From Apoda limacodes (taxonomy: Eukaryota; Arthropoda; Insecta; Lepidoptera; Limacodidae): a DNA stretch of 64,000 nucleotides. Each line of letters starts with the position of its first letter. Positions within the stretch are counted from its first letter, which is position 1. Location: NCBI GenBank assembly GCA_946406115.1, contig OX291562.1:774001-838000 (forward strand). Reading direction: 5' to 3'. The notes under the pieces were generated by a model that was given only the letters and a program-made list of their open reading frames with translations, did no database searches and was not told the DNA's origin. A program made the translations under genes and the position numbers. Of the stretch, positions 1 through 11,924 are shown piece after piece.

Positions 1-840
1 CTACTGAGTTGCATTAGCTTGTGCGATAGGTTTACGTCCAGGGATGCAAAAGTAGTTTTAGTTTGTCTGCAGTACATTTGTTCTGCCCATTGTTTGTTTT
101 GTAGTTGTAAGGTTCTTTCGCGTAACTATGTTTTGAGTTGGATTTGTTTCGAGTCTTGTTATTTTAGTGTCCACTTGATCTACCGATTCATCGTCTTAGA
201 GATCCACTATGACTACGTATCCATTGAAAAGTAATCCTATTCTTGAATGCAATTTTTTTGCAGTTCATAGTGACACTCCAGGATTAGTCCACTGTTGATG
301 CTGTTGTTATTAAGAGCTCATAGAGCACCACGGTGCTGTCGGAGATAAAGCGTATCGATTGATCGTTTATGTCTCTAGACAAGACCGCTGTTGCAGGTGG
401 TCCCATTTCTGCCTAGCAGATGGTGTTGAGTGCACCCAGGCTCGTTGATATGGTGATGTTCAAGTTATGGAAGAATACTCCTGCTCCCGTTTTAGACTTT
501 GTATGAGAGCCATCAGTGTAGAACCTAACTACATGCCAGAGCTATAGTTTTCTTCCTAATATGGTATTTTTTGTCGAAAATAAAGGTTTTTTGGATGATG
601 TCACATGTCACCTCTATCATTGAAGCTCGTTGCCTACTGCCTCCTTGAGACGTGCATGAGTGATTCTGTTGTCCCGTTTCCAGAGCCCTACTTTCTCAAG
701 TCGTATGGCTGCAGTAGCAACTTCTAATTGAATAACAAAGTGGAGGGGTCTGAGATTAAGTATCACCTCTAGTCCTGTGGTAGAGGTCGTTTTCATACAC
801 ATGCCTAAAATAACACAAAAATTACACTTTATTGCACTCA
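1..840 (-). mobile_element. LINE relic: end of RT domain and RNase H domain
   Basis: Minus-strand translation gives, in order, a post-RT segment (GLEVILNLRPLHFVIQ, near 735-790) and a decayed RNase H domain. The three acidic RNase H blocks are visible: VRFYTDGS (about 508-531), an AE block near 405-415 just after a stop codon, and FISDSTVVLYEL near 310-350. This order is typical of R1/Jockey-type insect LINEs. Several stops and frameshifts break it, so it is dead. The first 234 bases match the 3067-3300 region, so the same family occurs twice here. Clade assignment is inferred from motif order only. Confidence 0.7.
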
Positions 841-1066
841 CTTCACACTAGTTCACTGTGATAAACGGAAACGATGTTGATCAAAAACTTCGTCTGAGTT
901 GTTTACTGAAACGGAGAAATCTAATTATGTCGCAAATAAACACAATTATGCAAATATTCCTTCAATAACCTAAATGTTAAATGCTTATACGATACCCCTC
1001 ATTATCAATCACTAGGATACTAGCATTTTTATTTCACCAACGATTTTTTTTGAATACTTACCATAT

Positions 1067-1144
1067 TTTCCCTGACCATACCATGAGCTTCCCTGACTTT
1101 CCCTGACTCTCCCTGACCACTTTAAGCTTCCCTGACTTTTCCCG
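1067..1144. repeat. CCCTGAC-based degenerate minisatellite
   Basis: The motif TTCCCTGAC recurs about six times with short variable spacers. The following 100 bases (to about 1245) resemble pieces at 19798-19835 and 59710-59755, so the array sits in a dispersed repeat. Confidence 0.6.
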
Positions 1145-1260
1145 ATTTCCCAAAAAAGGGGAAAACCAGTTCTTGCCAAATTTCATGATTCTAGGTGTAC
1201 GGGAAGTACTTTGATTTATTTGTGTCACAATATACAACAAAAATTACCGTTTTTAAAACA

Positions 1261-2136
1261 TATTTATTTATTCCATTGACTTAGAAGCTTTATGTCTTTA
1301 CATCTTTAAATGACCGTAAACTTTAGTATTTGATATTAATTTTAACTTGATACTTCCACGAGTTCTTTGATATGATCCATTTATCCTACCAACATATCGT
1401 TAGGAATATAAGGATTACACGTCATCACCATTTTATCCATGTATACAGTATTTTGTTAGCTCATGTCTTTAAAAATGCGTTAAAGGTTTACTTTTTGAGT
1501 AATTTCTTCTCTAAGTTTATATTTTGCAAGTTATTGCCTTCCTAAGTCAAAAAAAAAATGGGCACTCCCTCAACCCCTAGGCACCCCCTATAACTTATAA
1601 CAATTATTTAAAAAATAACGTAAATAGAGTTCTTTTAAAAAGTACGCTTCCAAGTTCTTCAGATATCCGCAACAATTCTCATTCTACGGAACCCTAAGTT
1701 GTACCACAAGCAATGACGTACTTGGCCAATGTTTTAATGTTATAGCTGCTACTCCGTCTGCTGTCCGGCGTCGTTGTCGTCGTGTAGTCGCGAATTCACG
1801 TCAAATTTCGCACTCACGTAAAACGAAACGTGCAGCGATCAAAACAAACATATCGGGGCTCTCACAACGGAATACGGTACCGTAGGTAAACTAAACACTT
1901 GTGAAGTTAGCAACATTTTTTAAGCATTAAAGCCGGCACAAAGCACATACTTACTCACAAATTGAGCATTAGTTTCTATTTTGGCAACTATTTGCTGTCA
2001 GATACTGTGCTAAACTTTTTATATTATACAGTTGTTAATATAATTAGTTTTTTTACACGCATGTTTGAGAAAAGCACTGTACAAGCCTTGGCCACAACTG
2101 AGCATAACCGGACTCTGTGATGCGTGCCTCGGCTAT
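1261..2136. other. No gene recognised; dispersed repeat fragments
   Basis: AT-rich. 1300-1375 (the GTATTTGATATTAATTTTAA region) matches 60280-60345 and, inverted, 59563-59640, so it is a dispersed repeat. 1740-1860 is a short GC-richer patch with no open frame or splice pattern I can support; it could be regulatory DNA but nothing proves it. Confidence 0.4.
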
Positions 2137-2200
2137 GCTTCGTCCTGCATACTCACGATCGCCCAGTTATGCTGCGTTTGCGGGCCGCGGCAGTAATGTA
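2137..2200. repeat. Short dispersed repeat shared with 33857-33920
   Basis: About 64 bases containing GTTATGCTGCGTTTGCGGGC are nearly identical to 33857-33920 in the same orientation. The flanks differ, so these are two copies of a small interspersed element. Confidence 0.65.
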
Positions 2201-2810
2201 CTATTTAGTAAGCGCAATCTGATTCGGCGTCTGCTTTGGTTGGACAATACGACATTTTTTTATCTTATTTATTAAATTGATTAATTTAAAATTCAAGTAT
2301 AATGCCTTTATAGATATTTAACGCGCGACCTCTTCAGATTTCTAAGTGGTTAACGTAAAAAGAGTTTATCGTGTAGTTAACACACAATCGTCTCGTCGAC
2401 GAATGATTTAGTATTAGAAAGCGGCGGTTATCGGCACATGTTAATTCGATCTCCACGGTTGGACGGACACACGAACAGACCGCAGTTATTAATAGATGCC
2501 GTCACATCACACACTTATATCTTAGCATCGGCTCTAGGCTCTCCGCGAAAGCTACTTCTAGGAACTTGGACTGGATTGTGACAGGTCATCCATGTTAACA
2601 CATAGTTAATTTGCCGCCGCCGCCGATAGAAGGCAACACCGTGCTCAGTTTCACGAAATTTTCAAATTAAAAGCCCTTAACGCTAAGATATAAGGTAGAT
2701 AAACGTAAATACTCCATTTTTATGCAAATTTTGTGGTTAGTTAGTTAGTTAGTTAGTTTGACTTATGTTTTCCGCACTTAGCCTCATGATAGGGCCATTG
2801 TACGTAGGTA
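2201..2810. other. No gene recognised; GTTA microsatellite
   Basis: Mostly unassigned DNA. A (GTTA) run of five units lies at about 2738-2760. A GCCGCCGCCGCC tract near 2612 is too short to interpret. Confidence 0.4.
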
Positions 2811-3345
2811 ACCGGTTCGTTCCATTGGTTACTCATACCATCCCAGCTCCGTCCAGAAATCAAGCAGGCATCTGATGTTATTCAGCGCCTCTCTCATGGT
2901 TTGTGGATTCTTAAGGAGCCTAGTCCGTTGGTCGCTCACGCTATTGCAATGTAGAACCACGTGAGAAGGCGTCTCCTCGGCTTCCAAGCAGCCCCTGCAT
3001 AGAGGACTGTCGGTAACGCCGATATTGAAAAGTGTTTGTTCAGCGGGCAGTGACCTGTTATTATGCCAACTATGTAGCGTAGATTTTTCCTACTTAGTTG
3101 TAACAGCTTGTGCGAGGACGTCCGAGGATGTGAGAACATTCTTGTTTTGTCTGCAGTCCGTTTGTTCTGCCTACTGTTTGTTGTGTAGTTGTAAGGTTCT
3201 GTCACATAACCACGTTTTGAGTTGTGTAAAAGGTATCGGTACGATCGGTTCGGGTCCCAATACTTTAGAGCTCGATTCTCTCTTTGCCAACTGATCTGCC
3301 GCATCATTGCCTAGAGACCCACTATGACCATTGAAGAGTAACCCG
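2811..3345 (-). mobile_element. LINE relic: C-terminal end of ORF2 (RNase H side)
   Basis: The minus strand encodes a stretch ending in LRYIVGIITGHCPLNKH and, after one frameshift, GVTDSPLCRGCLEAEETPSH. That is the conserved post-RNase H segment with a CxxC...H zinc-like motif of R1/Jockey-type insect LINEs. The 3067-3300 part is the same family as 1-234. The 5' part of the element is missing, as expected for 5'-truncated LINE insertion. Confidence 0.75.
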
Positions 3346-3859
3346 GTTCTTCAAAGTAAATTAACTACAACTAGCTTTACAAACTAATTACAATACTGTT
3401 TTATTGCGTGCGTCCAAAGTACAATGCTTTGTAAAATCACAAACAAAACATAAAATTATAGTGTATCAACTAATAAATACATGTTTTGTATTGAAACACT
3501 AAATTAACCAGATTTACAATGTAAATAGTTGGATTGAAAAAAAAACAATCAATATTTAGGTAATATTTCAATTACCTATTGTTTTTCAGTTTGCTAGGGG
3601 GTAAGGTTTTGGCAATACGTTAAAAATCCTCAATTATTCTGTGAGGGTATTTAAAGTAACTCCCGAGGAAAATATATTCGTATAACATATATAATATTAC
3701 ACAGCAGACGTACATATACATATATATATACACATACATACATATTTACATTTTACAAATATGTAAATAAATAAATAGGTATTCATAGACATATAATAAT
3801 ACATATATATAAATACACAAATACGTATAATATAAAACTATATGTAAATTAACTTATAG
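3346..3859. repeat. AT-rich stretch with ACATA/TATA microsatellite
   Basis: No coding signal. 3690-3855 is a run of ACATA, TATATA and AATAAATA units. It may be the microsatellite-like 3' terminus of the minus-strand LINE next door. Confidence 0.5.
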
Positions 3860-4206
3860 GTCCTATCTGATGCAATCCTCTTTCGGCTGCCCGATAGCGG
3901 CAGGGCTCCGAACACGAGCGGGTGCTTCACACAAACACACATATATAGATATATGCATACACAGATTCAAACAGACGTCGCACACCCAAAAGTGGCCCAG
4001 CCCCTACACAACAGCCCGGCAACAAATGCACATCATTTAAACTACCATCACTTCGGAAACTAGCCTAAGGTGAGAAGAAGGGACAAGAAACTCCCGGATG
4101 TACACCTGTTACATGTGATAGATATATTGACACGGTACCGTTAGAATATTTATTTCTTTAAAAACATCCTTGAGAGAATCTCGGCTACCTAGCTCATAAA
4201 TGCTTC

Positions 4207-5800
4207 CTACTGCCCTTTTTTGTAATTTAAATATGGTTTGAATATCAGCAGCAGAACCCATAGTAAAATACCATATGACATGATACTGTGAAAATAAGCA
4301 AAGTAAACCAGTCTTGCTGAGGTTATGTCATTGAATTGGCTGATTTTCCTCACCGCAAAAGCAGCAGAACTAAGTTTACCTGCTAGTACTGTAATTTGTG
4401 GACCCCACTGCAATTTTGAGACAATAGTTATACCTAAGAAGACAGTTTTATCAATTAATTCTAATTTTTCATTATTTAATACCAGATTTCTATTAATTTG
4501 GATTACATTAGGTAGTGAAAACTTAATGCATTTTGTTTTATTAGCATTAAGTACAAGATTATTAACAGTAAACCAGTTTGAAATTTTTATACGGTGTCTT
4601 TTTATGTCGTTCGAATTGTCGTGTTTCCCGTTCACTTTAAACAATAATGAAGTGTCATCCGCAAATAATACTATCTCTGTAAACATTTGTACCGTAAAGG
4701 GTAAGTCATTTATATATACTAAAAACAAGAAAGGCCCTAATATTGACCCTTGTGGTACACCTAGTTTCACTAGAGATCCCTGAGATCCCTGAGATTGAGC
4801 ATCATTTATAACCACTTTTTGAATCCTATTGCTTAAGTATGATTCTACAAGTTCAAGGAATTTATTTCTAACAGCATAATATTTTAGTTTAGCTAACAAC
4901 GTATGATGGTCGACACAATCAAACGCCTTCGATCAGTCGCATAAAAACGCCAACTACATCCTGGGAACTCTCCCATGCCGCGAGAATGTGCTTCATAAGC
5001 AAGGCTCCAGCATCAGTAGTTGAGCGTCCCCTGGTAAAACCGAATTGTCGATCACGTAAAAGTCCCTGTATACAAAAATGTGAAAGCAATTGATTTGGCA
5101 AGATTTTTTCAAATATCTTACTAAACACAGGTAGAACAGATATTGGTCTTAAATTTGAGGGATCATCATTACTGCATTTCATAAGGTCTGGAAATACACC
5201 ATTACACTGCATACATTAAATATATCAGCAAGATAGGGAACAACAACTGAAATGATTGAGCTAATTAACTTAACAGACATCCCCCATAAATCTTCAGTAT
5301 TTTTCAGATTAAGTTTTATAATTTTTTTTTAAAAATATTTAAATGTTTTGATAATTATTTGGGGATCCACGTGTTTAAATTTAAAGTTAACATAACACTC
5401 AGTAACACTGTCCTTTAGAATAGATTCAGCAGCTTGGCAAGATTAAGTTAAGGATTCAGTTGTTTTTGTTGGTATTTCACCAAAGAAATTTTCAAATATT
5501 TAGGCAACTTTTTCGTCATTATCAATTAAACCAGAGTCTGTTTTGATATTAAAGTTCTGTTCACGAGCCTTTGATTTACCAGTTTCATTATTGATCACAT
5601 TCCAAACAGTTTTAATCACATTATCAGATGATTTAATTTTATTGCTTATGTGATTAGATTTTGCAACATGACAAACTGATTTAAAAAAAATTTAATACTT
5701 TTTGACATGTTCATTAAGGCTTGGATCGCGCATAAGCGATTTTAGTGAATATAATTCATAAAGTCTATCTCTGCTTATTTAAATTCCTTTTATAGCCCAT
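4207..5800 (-). pseudogene. LINE ORF2 reverse transcriptase, disrupted
   Basis: RT blocks are visible in order on the minus strand: the pre-RT segment NTEDLWGMSVKLI (near 5290), LRPISVLPVFSKIFEKIL (5160-5100), RQFGFTRGRSTTDA (5045-5000), a frameshifted SKAFDCVDHHTLL (4935-4895), GVPQGSILGPFLF (about 4770-4730), and the catalytic FADDTSLLF (near 4660). The thumb ends with SIMSYGILLW. Several stops split it. In a live element it would copy the element RNA at a nicked target. The longest uninterrupted piece is 230 codons (4899-4207). Confidence 0.85.
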
Positions 5801-5904
5801 TCGTTAAATTGAGGCCTGTAACTGCATCTTATTGTTTTTGTTTTAAAAATTTTATTGAAAGTTTTATTATGATAAAATATTATTATCTTGCAAATCCGCT
5901 AAAA

Positions 5905-6190
5905 ACAATTCAGTAGCACTCACGTGCTATCCACATGTAGGAGTGCACCTCCCTCCCTCCCTCCTTATGTGGACGATGCAAACTTCACCACAACGCTACA
6001 CCACCAAATTGATAACAAAACCGGACACGTGTTTCGCCTCAGCACGAGGCATCTTCAGGAGACGCAAGTTAGTCGTGCACTACCTTCACCAAATGACGTA
6101 AAACAGCTGTTGTTGCCCTTATATACACAACCCCCACTACTCCCCCCAACCGGCCTAATCACCTGATGGGATGATGCAATTATTTGAAAA
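5905..6190. mobile_element. Short hairpin-bearing repeat inserted in LINE element A
   Basis: LINE-coding similarity stops near 6190 and resumes below about 5905. The interval has different composition: CCCTCCCTCCC runs, and an ACACGTGTTTCGCCTCAG segment that folds as GCCTC-agcac-GAGGC. It carries no coding capacity. Similar hairpin segments next to a CACGTGTTTCG motif are, to my memory, common in lepidopteran non-autonomous repeats, but I cannot verify the family. Confidence 0.55.
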
Positions 6191-7060
6191 AATACGTAAT
6201 AACGGTGAATTGGAAACATTTAGTTATTCGTTAATTATTATAGCTTTATCCCTGTGCCAAACTACCTCGAAAGTTTTATGCACTGACTGCAAAAAGTTTT
6301 TATATAAATTGTGAACACCTTTTTTGGGCTCAGGAGCGGGCAAGATAGTTTTTAATTTTTCTAAATAACTATTGATCCGAGGAACAGTGATTGGCCTACA
6401 TATAATCTCCTTGTCTAATTAGGAACCAGTTATGGCAAAGCTAGCACTTTGACCACAATGATCTGATTTCAGACAACTTATAATGTTTTTTTCTAAATAT
6501 TCACAGTTACAGAATATGTTATATTTGATTTTCCAAGTTAAATGACTTAAATAGACTAATTAAGCGAGTACTTAATGAGGAGTTTATAAGTAAATCTACG
6601 TTAAAATAACCACAAATTATAACCTTTTTTTGCTTCTAGTGACTAGCTTTACAACATTCTCCATTACTTTTTCAAACTCAAAGTAATTAGTAGAAGGTGG
6701 CGTATAGACAATTATATATTTTTCAAGTTCAACACCAGATAATTCAATTAATTTTTCAACTGAAAGTGCAACAACATCTCTACGTTCTTTTATTTTGAAT
6801 TTACTATTTACTAGAATTAATGAACCTAATATGGTTTGTTACAACAACAACTTGAAACTTGAACATTTTTAATATTTAACAACATCTCATGTGATTTTAA
6901 CCAGTGTTCTGTTTGTTATACATAAGATGTCTATATTGAAATTTTTAATAAATAATTCAAATTTTAAATCTTTTCCAAGGAAGCTTTGAATACTTTGATG
7001 AAATAATGTAAGTACATTGTGCTTCCTCTTTGTCACTGAAGTCAGTTTAAAGCATTAAGA
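6190..7060 (-). pseudogene. LINE endonuclease-like region, disrupted
   Basis: Minus-strand pieces IIVYTPPSTNYFEFE, SCLKSDHCGQ and PITVPRIN fit the layout of an APE-type endonuclease upstream of RT (the YxPP block, then the SDH block). Stops in every frame show decay. The SDH histidine is kept; other catalytic residues are lost or out of frame. Confidence 0.6.
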
Positions 7061-7084
7061 GCCTTAGTAACACTACTAACAGTA

Positions 7085-7987
7085 TCAGTGGTGTCCAAGT
7101 AGATATCTACAGAAGAGGAAAAATATATTATATGCTAACAAAGTAGCCAGCCGTTGCTTACAATACTTAGATAGATACAATGTACCTCTAGTCACTATAA
7201 AACTAGAAATAAACTTATTTATGTCAAACAATTGAAAATTATCATTTTTACATGTCAAATTATACAAGACATTATTTAATTTATGTATTTGTTGGTTTTG
7301 TTTATGTGACAGTCTTTTTGAAAAAGGAAACGTGCAAATAACAGTTTTCTCCAAATAGACTCCAAAATTTAAAAGTAAATCATAAGTAATTAAGTCCCGC
7401 TTTGTTACTCCAAAACTATTGCCTAAAAAAAATATAATAGTACAGTCTTTATCATATTTTCTGCCAGCTATTGAGATCACAATTCGCTTGTATGTAGTAT
7501 CGGGGGTACATATTATGTTAAGAACAGTATGGTTCAATTTATTATTCAAAATATGACCTAACCCTATTCCTACTCTATCGGAGAACATTATAGTTTTTTC
7601 ACTTTCATTGTAACACTGATCCTGATCCTCAAAAACACTTCCCCGAAGTTGAGAGGGATGTACAGGAGTTATACTAGTACGCACAATACTAGCTTGACTC
7701 TGCTCTTTATTTGGTAACAAGGGTTGCAATGCACATGATTGATTGCCTACTGTCAAACTGGGTTTCTGTAGTTCTATGTTCCATGTTGATTCACGTGTTA
7801 AGGATTCAAATCGTTCATAGTTATAATTACTCACTACAATTAATTTATTCATGGCCGAAATACGCTCATTTATTTCTAATTTAGCAGAATTATAACTTTT
7901 ACTAACTGTTTCTAAAGATTTTTGTAGCTGTTTTATTTGTACTTGAAGTAAAGTGTTGTCGGTTTCATATTTCAATTTGCTTCGCAA
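7085..7987 (-). pseudogene. LINE ORF1 protein, 300 residues, with esterase-like fold candidate
   Basis: A 300-codon open frame sits directly upstream, in the minus sense, of the endonuclease/RT region, so by position it is ORF1. Residues 1-60 look like a coiled coil with heptad-spaced leucines. Residues about 130-290 (from FSDRVGIGLGHILN on) align with the same region of the plus-strand element (LSDEIGVGLGNLLN). CR1-group ORF1 proteins often carry an SGNH esterase-like domain and this segment has a similar layout, but the nucleophile motif is not clear, so that is inference. The start codon is uncertain. Confidence 0.65.
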
Positions 7988-8159
7988 TACTTCTTTTCTA
8001 AGCGGTAAAGATTTGAAACACGCTTTGTTTTTTTATCATGAGTTTTGTTCTACGTATAATCCGTTTTGTTTTTATGTATTTTTTTATCTTATTTGCTCCT
8101 TTTATAATACATGGAGACAACAAACTGTCACTGTCACTTAAAGATAGTGACAGAATAGA

Positions 8160-9430
8160 AGAAATAGAATAGTGTCCATTGGCTTAATTACTGATTTGGC
8201 ACATATTAGCTCGTCATATAAATTAAGAGTTTTATTTTTTTCACTATCCAGCTGTATGGAAAAATATATGTTATAAAGCCTTTATTTAGTGCATTCAAGT
8301 ACCTTACTGAATGATTTTTATTTAGTGTGTTTAATGCTAAAAAAAATCTGGAAACGACCGTTGTGTTTCAACACTTGTGCACATTTTTAAAGCGTGTATT
8401 GCATTTGGTTGTTATGAAAGTCGATTAAATAATAATAATAATTGGTTATTATCTAGTACATTGACTATAAGTTGTAGCGAAAAGTCAACTAATGTGACTA
8501 CAAAACGATAAATACGTTAAATTCCATACAAAAATTTAAAAGATTCAATTTATCATTATGGTAAGAAAATACTTAAAAAGTATAGGCGTCGTTAGTATTA
8601 CAGAAATAAGCTTAATGGCCTATAGCGCCCTCTTAAGTAAAATAAGAATAAGTTTGTGACGTGAATAATTATCATTTATCTAATTTTAAATAAGAATACT
8701 TCGTAACACTATCTTGTTACCGCTTCTTCGAGTCGCAGTGAGACATCACTTAAATCGTAAAAACAAGTACCTATTTGCTTAAAAATGTAAGTGGGTTTTA
8801 CGCAGAACTCAAGTTACTCAAGCGAAGAATAAACATTACATGAAAGTGTATGTTCCAAACTTGCAAGCAACGGACGCGATTTCAACTTCAAACGTAGCTT
8901 CTCCACACACGAAACTTATATCTAAACATAAAGTAAAGTCTCTCGTCTAAAAGTGAATGTGACGTTTAGCCAGTAGAAAGAACTTATAATAATAGTAGCC
9001 AAGTATCGAACTAAGCGATAACGTGAACACGAATGGTTAGTTAGTCGGACCCCGCTGTGTCGATGACCTCGCTTACAGCAGGTTGAATGTTGACTCAGAA
9101 GTTCGAGTATTAATTACTCTCATCGTTGGTTCGAGCTCGGTTCATTCAAATCTAAAGCTTCGATTAACAAACTTATATGTGTAACTCGAAGTTACTTGTT
9201 GCAAATAGCTAAGGTCTAAAATATTATAGAAAAAAAGCTATTTTAAATTAGTGGTAGGTAGGAAAGTGAGTGTATTCAACAATATCGTATATGTTTATCA
9301 CACATGCACAATTTAAGCTAATTATGGATATAATGTTTTTTTCGCAATTCTTTTTATTTGGGGTGTTTCAGTAAGAGTACACTATTTAAATTTTGTGTAT
9401 TTTTTTTGAGGCAAGTGGCAGCTTTAATAA
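8160..9430. other. No gene recognised; includes a dispersed repeat
   Basis: 8360-8560 resembles 25235-25420 (shared AACACTTGT, TGCATTTGGT and GTTATAAAAG-like pieces), so it is a dispersed repeat. 8820-9160 is mixed-composition DNA with no supportable frame. Confidence 0.4.
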
Positions 9431-9439
9431 AATAATGTC

Positions 9440-9930
9440 ACCTATGATTTTTCTGATTATTGAAAATGGAGAAAAGCTACACAAGAGGAGAACGCGTTAT
9501 CATTATGATAACCCATTATAAAAATGGGGAAAGTCACGCAGAGACCATTCGCAAAGTTCGTGGAATTTAAGTTAAAGGAACATGATAACAGAGTTCTTGT
9601 GGTCTCAACTGGATGTGGTTTCAGCAGAACGGCACGCGGCGACACCTGCCACATTGCGCATCAAAGAATCCATTTATTGCAGCAACTTTTTCCAAAGAAA
9701 ATAATCTCATGAAATTCTGATGTCAACTGGCCACCAAGATCGCCGTGCGAGGTTTTATGAAGGCTCTGGTTTATACGATTAAACCAGAAACAATTCCTTA
9801 ACTAAAGGCCGAGATCCGACGCGTCATCAGACATAACTGAGCTACAGCTTCATCATTGTCTTAATTTCATAAAGAAGAACAACTGCGAAGGTTTGCCTGA
9901 CATTTTATTGCATAATGAATTGGAACATGT
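9440..9930 (+). pseudogene. Mariner/Tc1-type transposase relic, internally deleted
   Basis: An ATG at 9466 opens MEKSYTRGERVIIMITHYKN, matching the N-terminal helix-turn-helix style of insect IS630/Tc1/mariner-type transposases. After a stop and a large deletion, the sequence resumes with WFQQNG, a frameshift, then DTCHIAHQRIHLLQQLFPKK and WPPRSP, which are the hallmark blocks of the DDE catalytic region (usually WFQQDGAxxHxA and WPPRSPDLxPLD). The end GLPDILLHNELEHV is the usual C-terminus. About half of a 340-residue transposase is missing, so it is dead. Confidence 0.75.
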
Positions 9931-10243
9931 GTTTATTAGAATGCAATACAATATTGACGTGGCGCTAGGATCGCTTAAGCATAACATGTCTGTAACGTAA
10001 CAAAAATATAAAAAAATATATATACAGTGATTTTTAATATAAAAAGTGCGTAAAGTTGTTAATAATTATAAAAATAAACAGTGTGATTGTTTGTGACAAT
10101 TTATTATTAGTGTAAATATTAATAAACAATCTTAAATAAGTGATATTCTAACAAGCCGCACATCTTAAATGAATCATTATTTAAAAAAAATCCTACTGTA
10201 GATAAACATTTTGTTTATTCTATAAAAAAAAAAATTATTCAAA

Positions 10244-11909
10244 ATGAGTACGGGAATATTAACACGCAAGGCAGCAATGTCTCAGATGGATGACAAACTA
10301 AAACAAACTTTAGTGGAACTTAAAAATGTTAAAACGGTCTGCGATACATTAATAAAAGAAAGAGATGATCACGAAGAAGAAATAAAAAAAAACATAATTC
10401 GAAACACTGAACTTAAAAAAACAGCTCGCAGACTTACACTCGCGGCATTTGCTTTTAACTGAGGACCGTAACCAGCTAAAACAACAAATTGATAGTTTTG
10501 ATGCATGCACGAAGTACGAGCAAGCGCTCAGGCGGACCTCCGAACTTGAAACTGAGCTAGATGAGGCCTACCAATTGATCTCTCAACTTCAACACGAACA
10601 AGATAAACAAAAAAATGTCACTACGCTTAGCTTGTTCAACGAATTAATGGATAGTAACCTCGAAAACAAATAAACCGGCGGGAACTAATTTTCGACACTT
10701 GAATTAAAATGCGAGGCTTTTATTCAAGATTCCCATAGTAGCAAGCGGTTTCGTATATAAAAAAGTTTAAAAATTCGTAGATTAATAAGAAAATCACAAA
10801 AGTTACTACATAAGCGAGTTTACTGTCGCCAAAATAATATTTTGAAAGAAGAACGATTTTCTCTGTTAAATAAATTACAACTACATGAATCTGAATAAGT
10901 GAAAAGGAATGAAATGTATTACACTAAAACACACTCACTAAACTTAAAAATTGAGATTTTAGAAAATTCTTTTAAAGAAATTTCTAACAAATATTCTTTA
11001 GTCCAAAAGGAGATTTGTGAACATATTCAGGCTACAGAAAAACTTTTAAATTTGTGCAAAGAAAGTGAACAACGATAACAGTGTTTTGCAAATAACCATT
11101 CCTGCGACTGTCCACTCTTAGCTTCATCTACACTTACGGGGACACAAATACAAGAATCTGCAAATACGATTGACACTTGTAAGACGAGAAATAATTTTCC
11201 TGTTGAACTTCAGCGCTCTGATCTATTATTATCTCCGGAACAACAATCTAATGTAAAAAAGAGGTCTCTTAAGCCTTCTATTGTCAAAAAACTATTTGAC
11301 TGCTCGTCTTCAGAGGACAGCAATATCTCTACAAAATACACTAGTTTTGTCTGATGAAATAGGCGTAGGTCTCGGAAACCTGCTTAATATGAATGTTAAT
11401 AACAATATAATCAATTACTTTATGCCAAATTGTACGATTTCACAGATTATCAAGAAAATCGCAACTTCTGAACTTAGTGAATTGACTAATGTAGTTATCC
11501 TTATAGGGGATTCATTAAAGATAAAAAAACAAGATATCAGATATTCCTTTTCTAAATTATTAGACTTCAAATTAAATAAAATAATATTTTGTTCGCTACC
11601 ATTTTCAAACTATTTGACAAAATACCGAAATAATTACATCTTTGAACTGAATAAATTGATTCATAATCTAACTTGTCGTCATGGTGACAATTTTATGTTT
11701 TTTGATACAAATAAGTTTGTAAAAAATTTTAGGTTGACGTGGAATAAACAATATATTTCTTCACATTATAAAAAAACATAGCGACTTCATTAGCATATAA
11801 CATTAATAGACTAAAGACTAATGCACGTAAATGTAAGGATATTATTGAAATTGACGACGCATCTAATAGTAGTAGTTCTATATTAGTTGCTAATCAATCT
11901 TTAAACTAA
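10244..11909 (+). pseudogene. LINE ORF1, frameshifted: coiled coil plus esterase-like segment
   Basis: Begins MSTGILTRKAAMSQMDDK at 10244 and runs as a lysine/glutamate-rich coiled coil. A frameshift near 10445 moves it to the next frame (NQLKQQIDSFDACTKYEQAL), ending at 10673. After a gap with stops, 11281-11781 encodes the segment aligning with element A ORF1 (LSDEIGVGLGNLLN, VVILIGDSLKIKKQD, FCSLPFSNYL, HNLTCRHGDNF). One more frameshift leads to IATSLAYNINRLKTNARKC and a stop at 11907-11909. ORF1 proteins bind element RNA; the function here is inferred from position. Confidence 0.7.
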
Positions 11910-11924
11910 ACTTTAAGACAACAG

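Larger units (their letters stand above)
3860..8000 (-). mobile_element. Broken full-length-like LINE (CR1/Jockey-type), element A
   Basis: Reading the minus strand from 8000 down: ORF1 (7987-7085), an apurinic-endonuclease-like region (about 7060-6190), an inserted hairpin repeat (about 5905-6190), then reverse transcriptase (about 5800-4207) and a 3' UTR. The 3' UTR at about 3990-4080 resembles 22800-22870, beside another LINE relic. Many stops and frameshifts make it inactive. It is clearly related to the plus-strand element at 10.0-13.5 kb and to pieces at 56.2 and 61.9-62.6 kb. Naming the clade would need a phylogeny. Confidence 0.8.
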
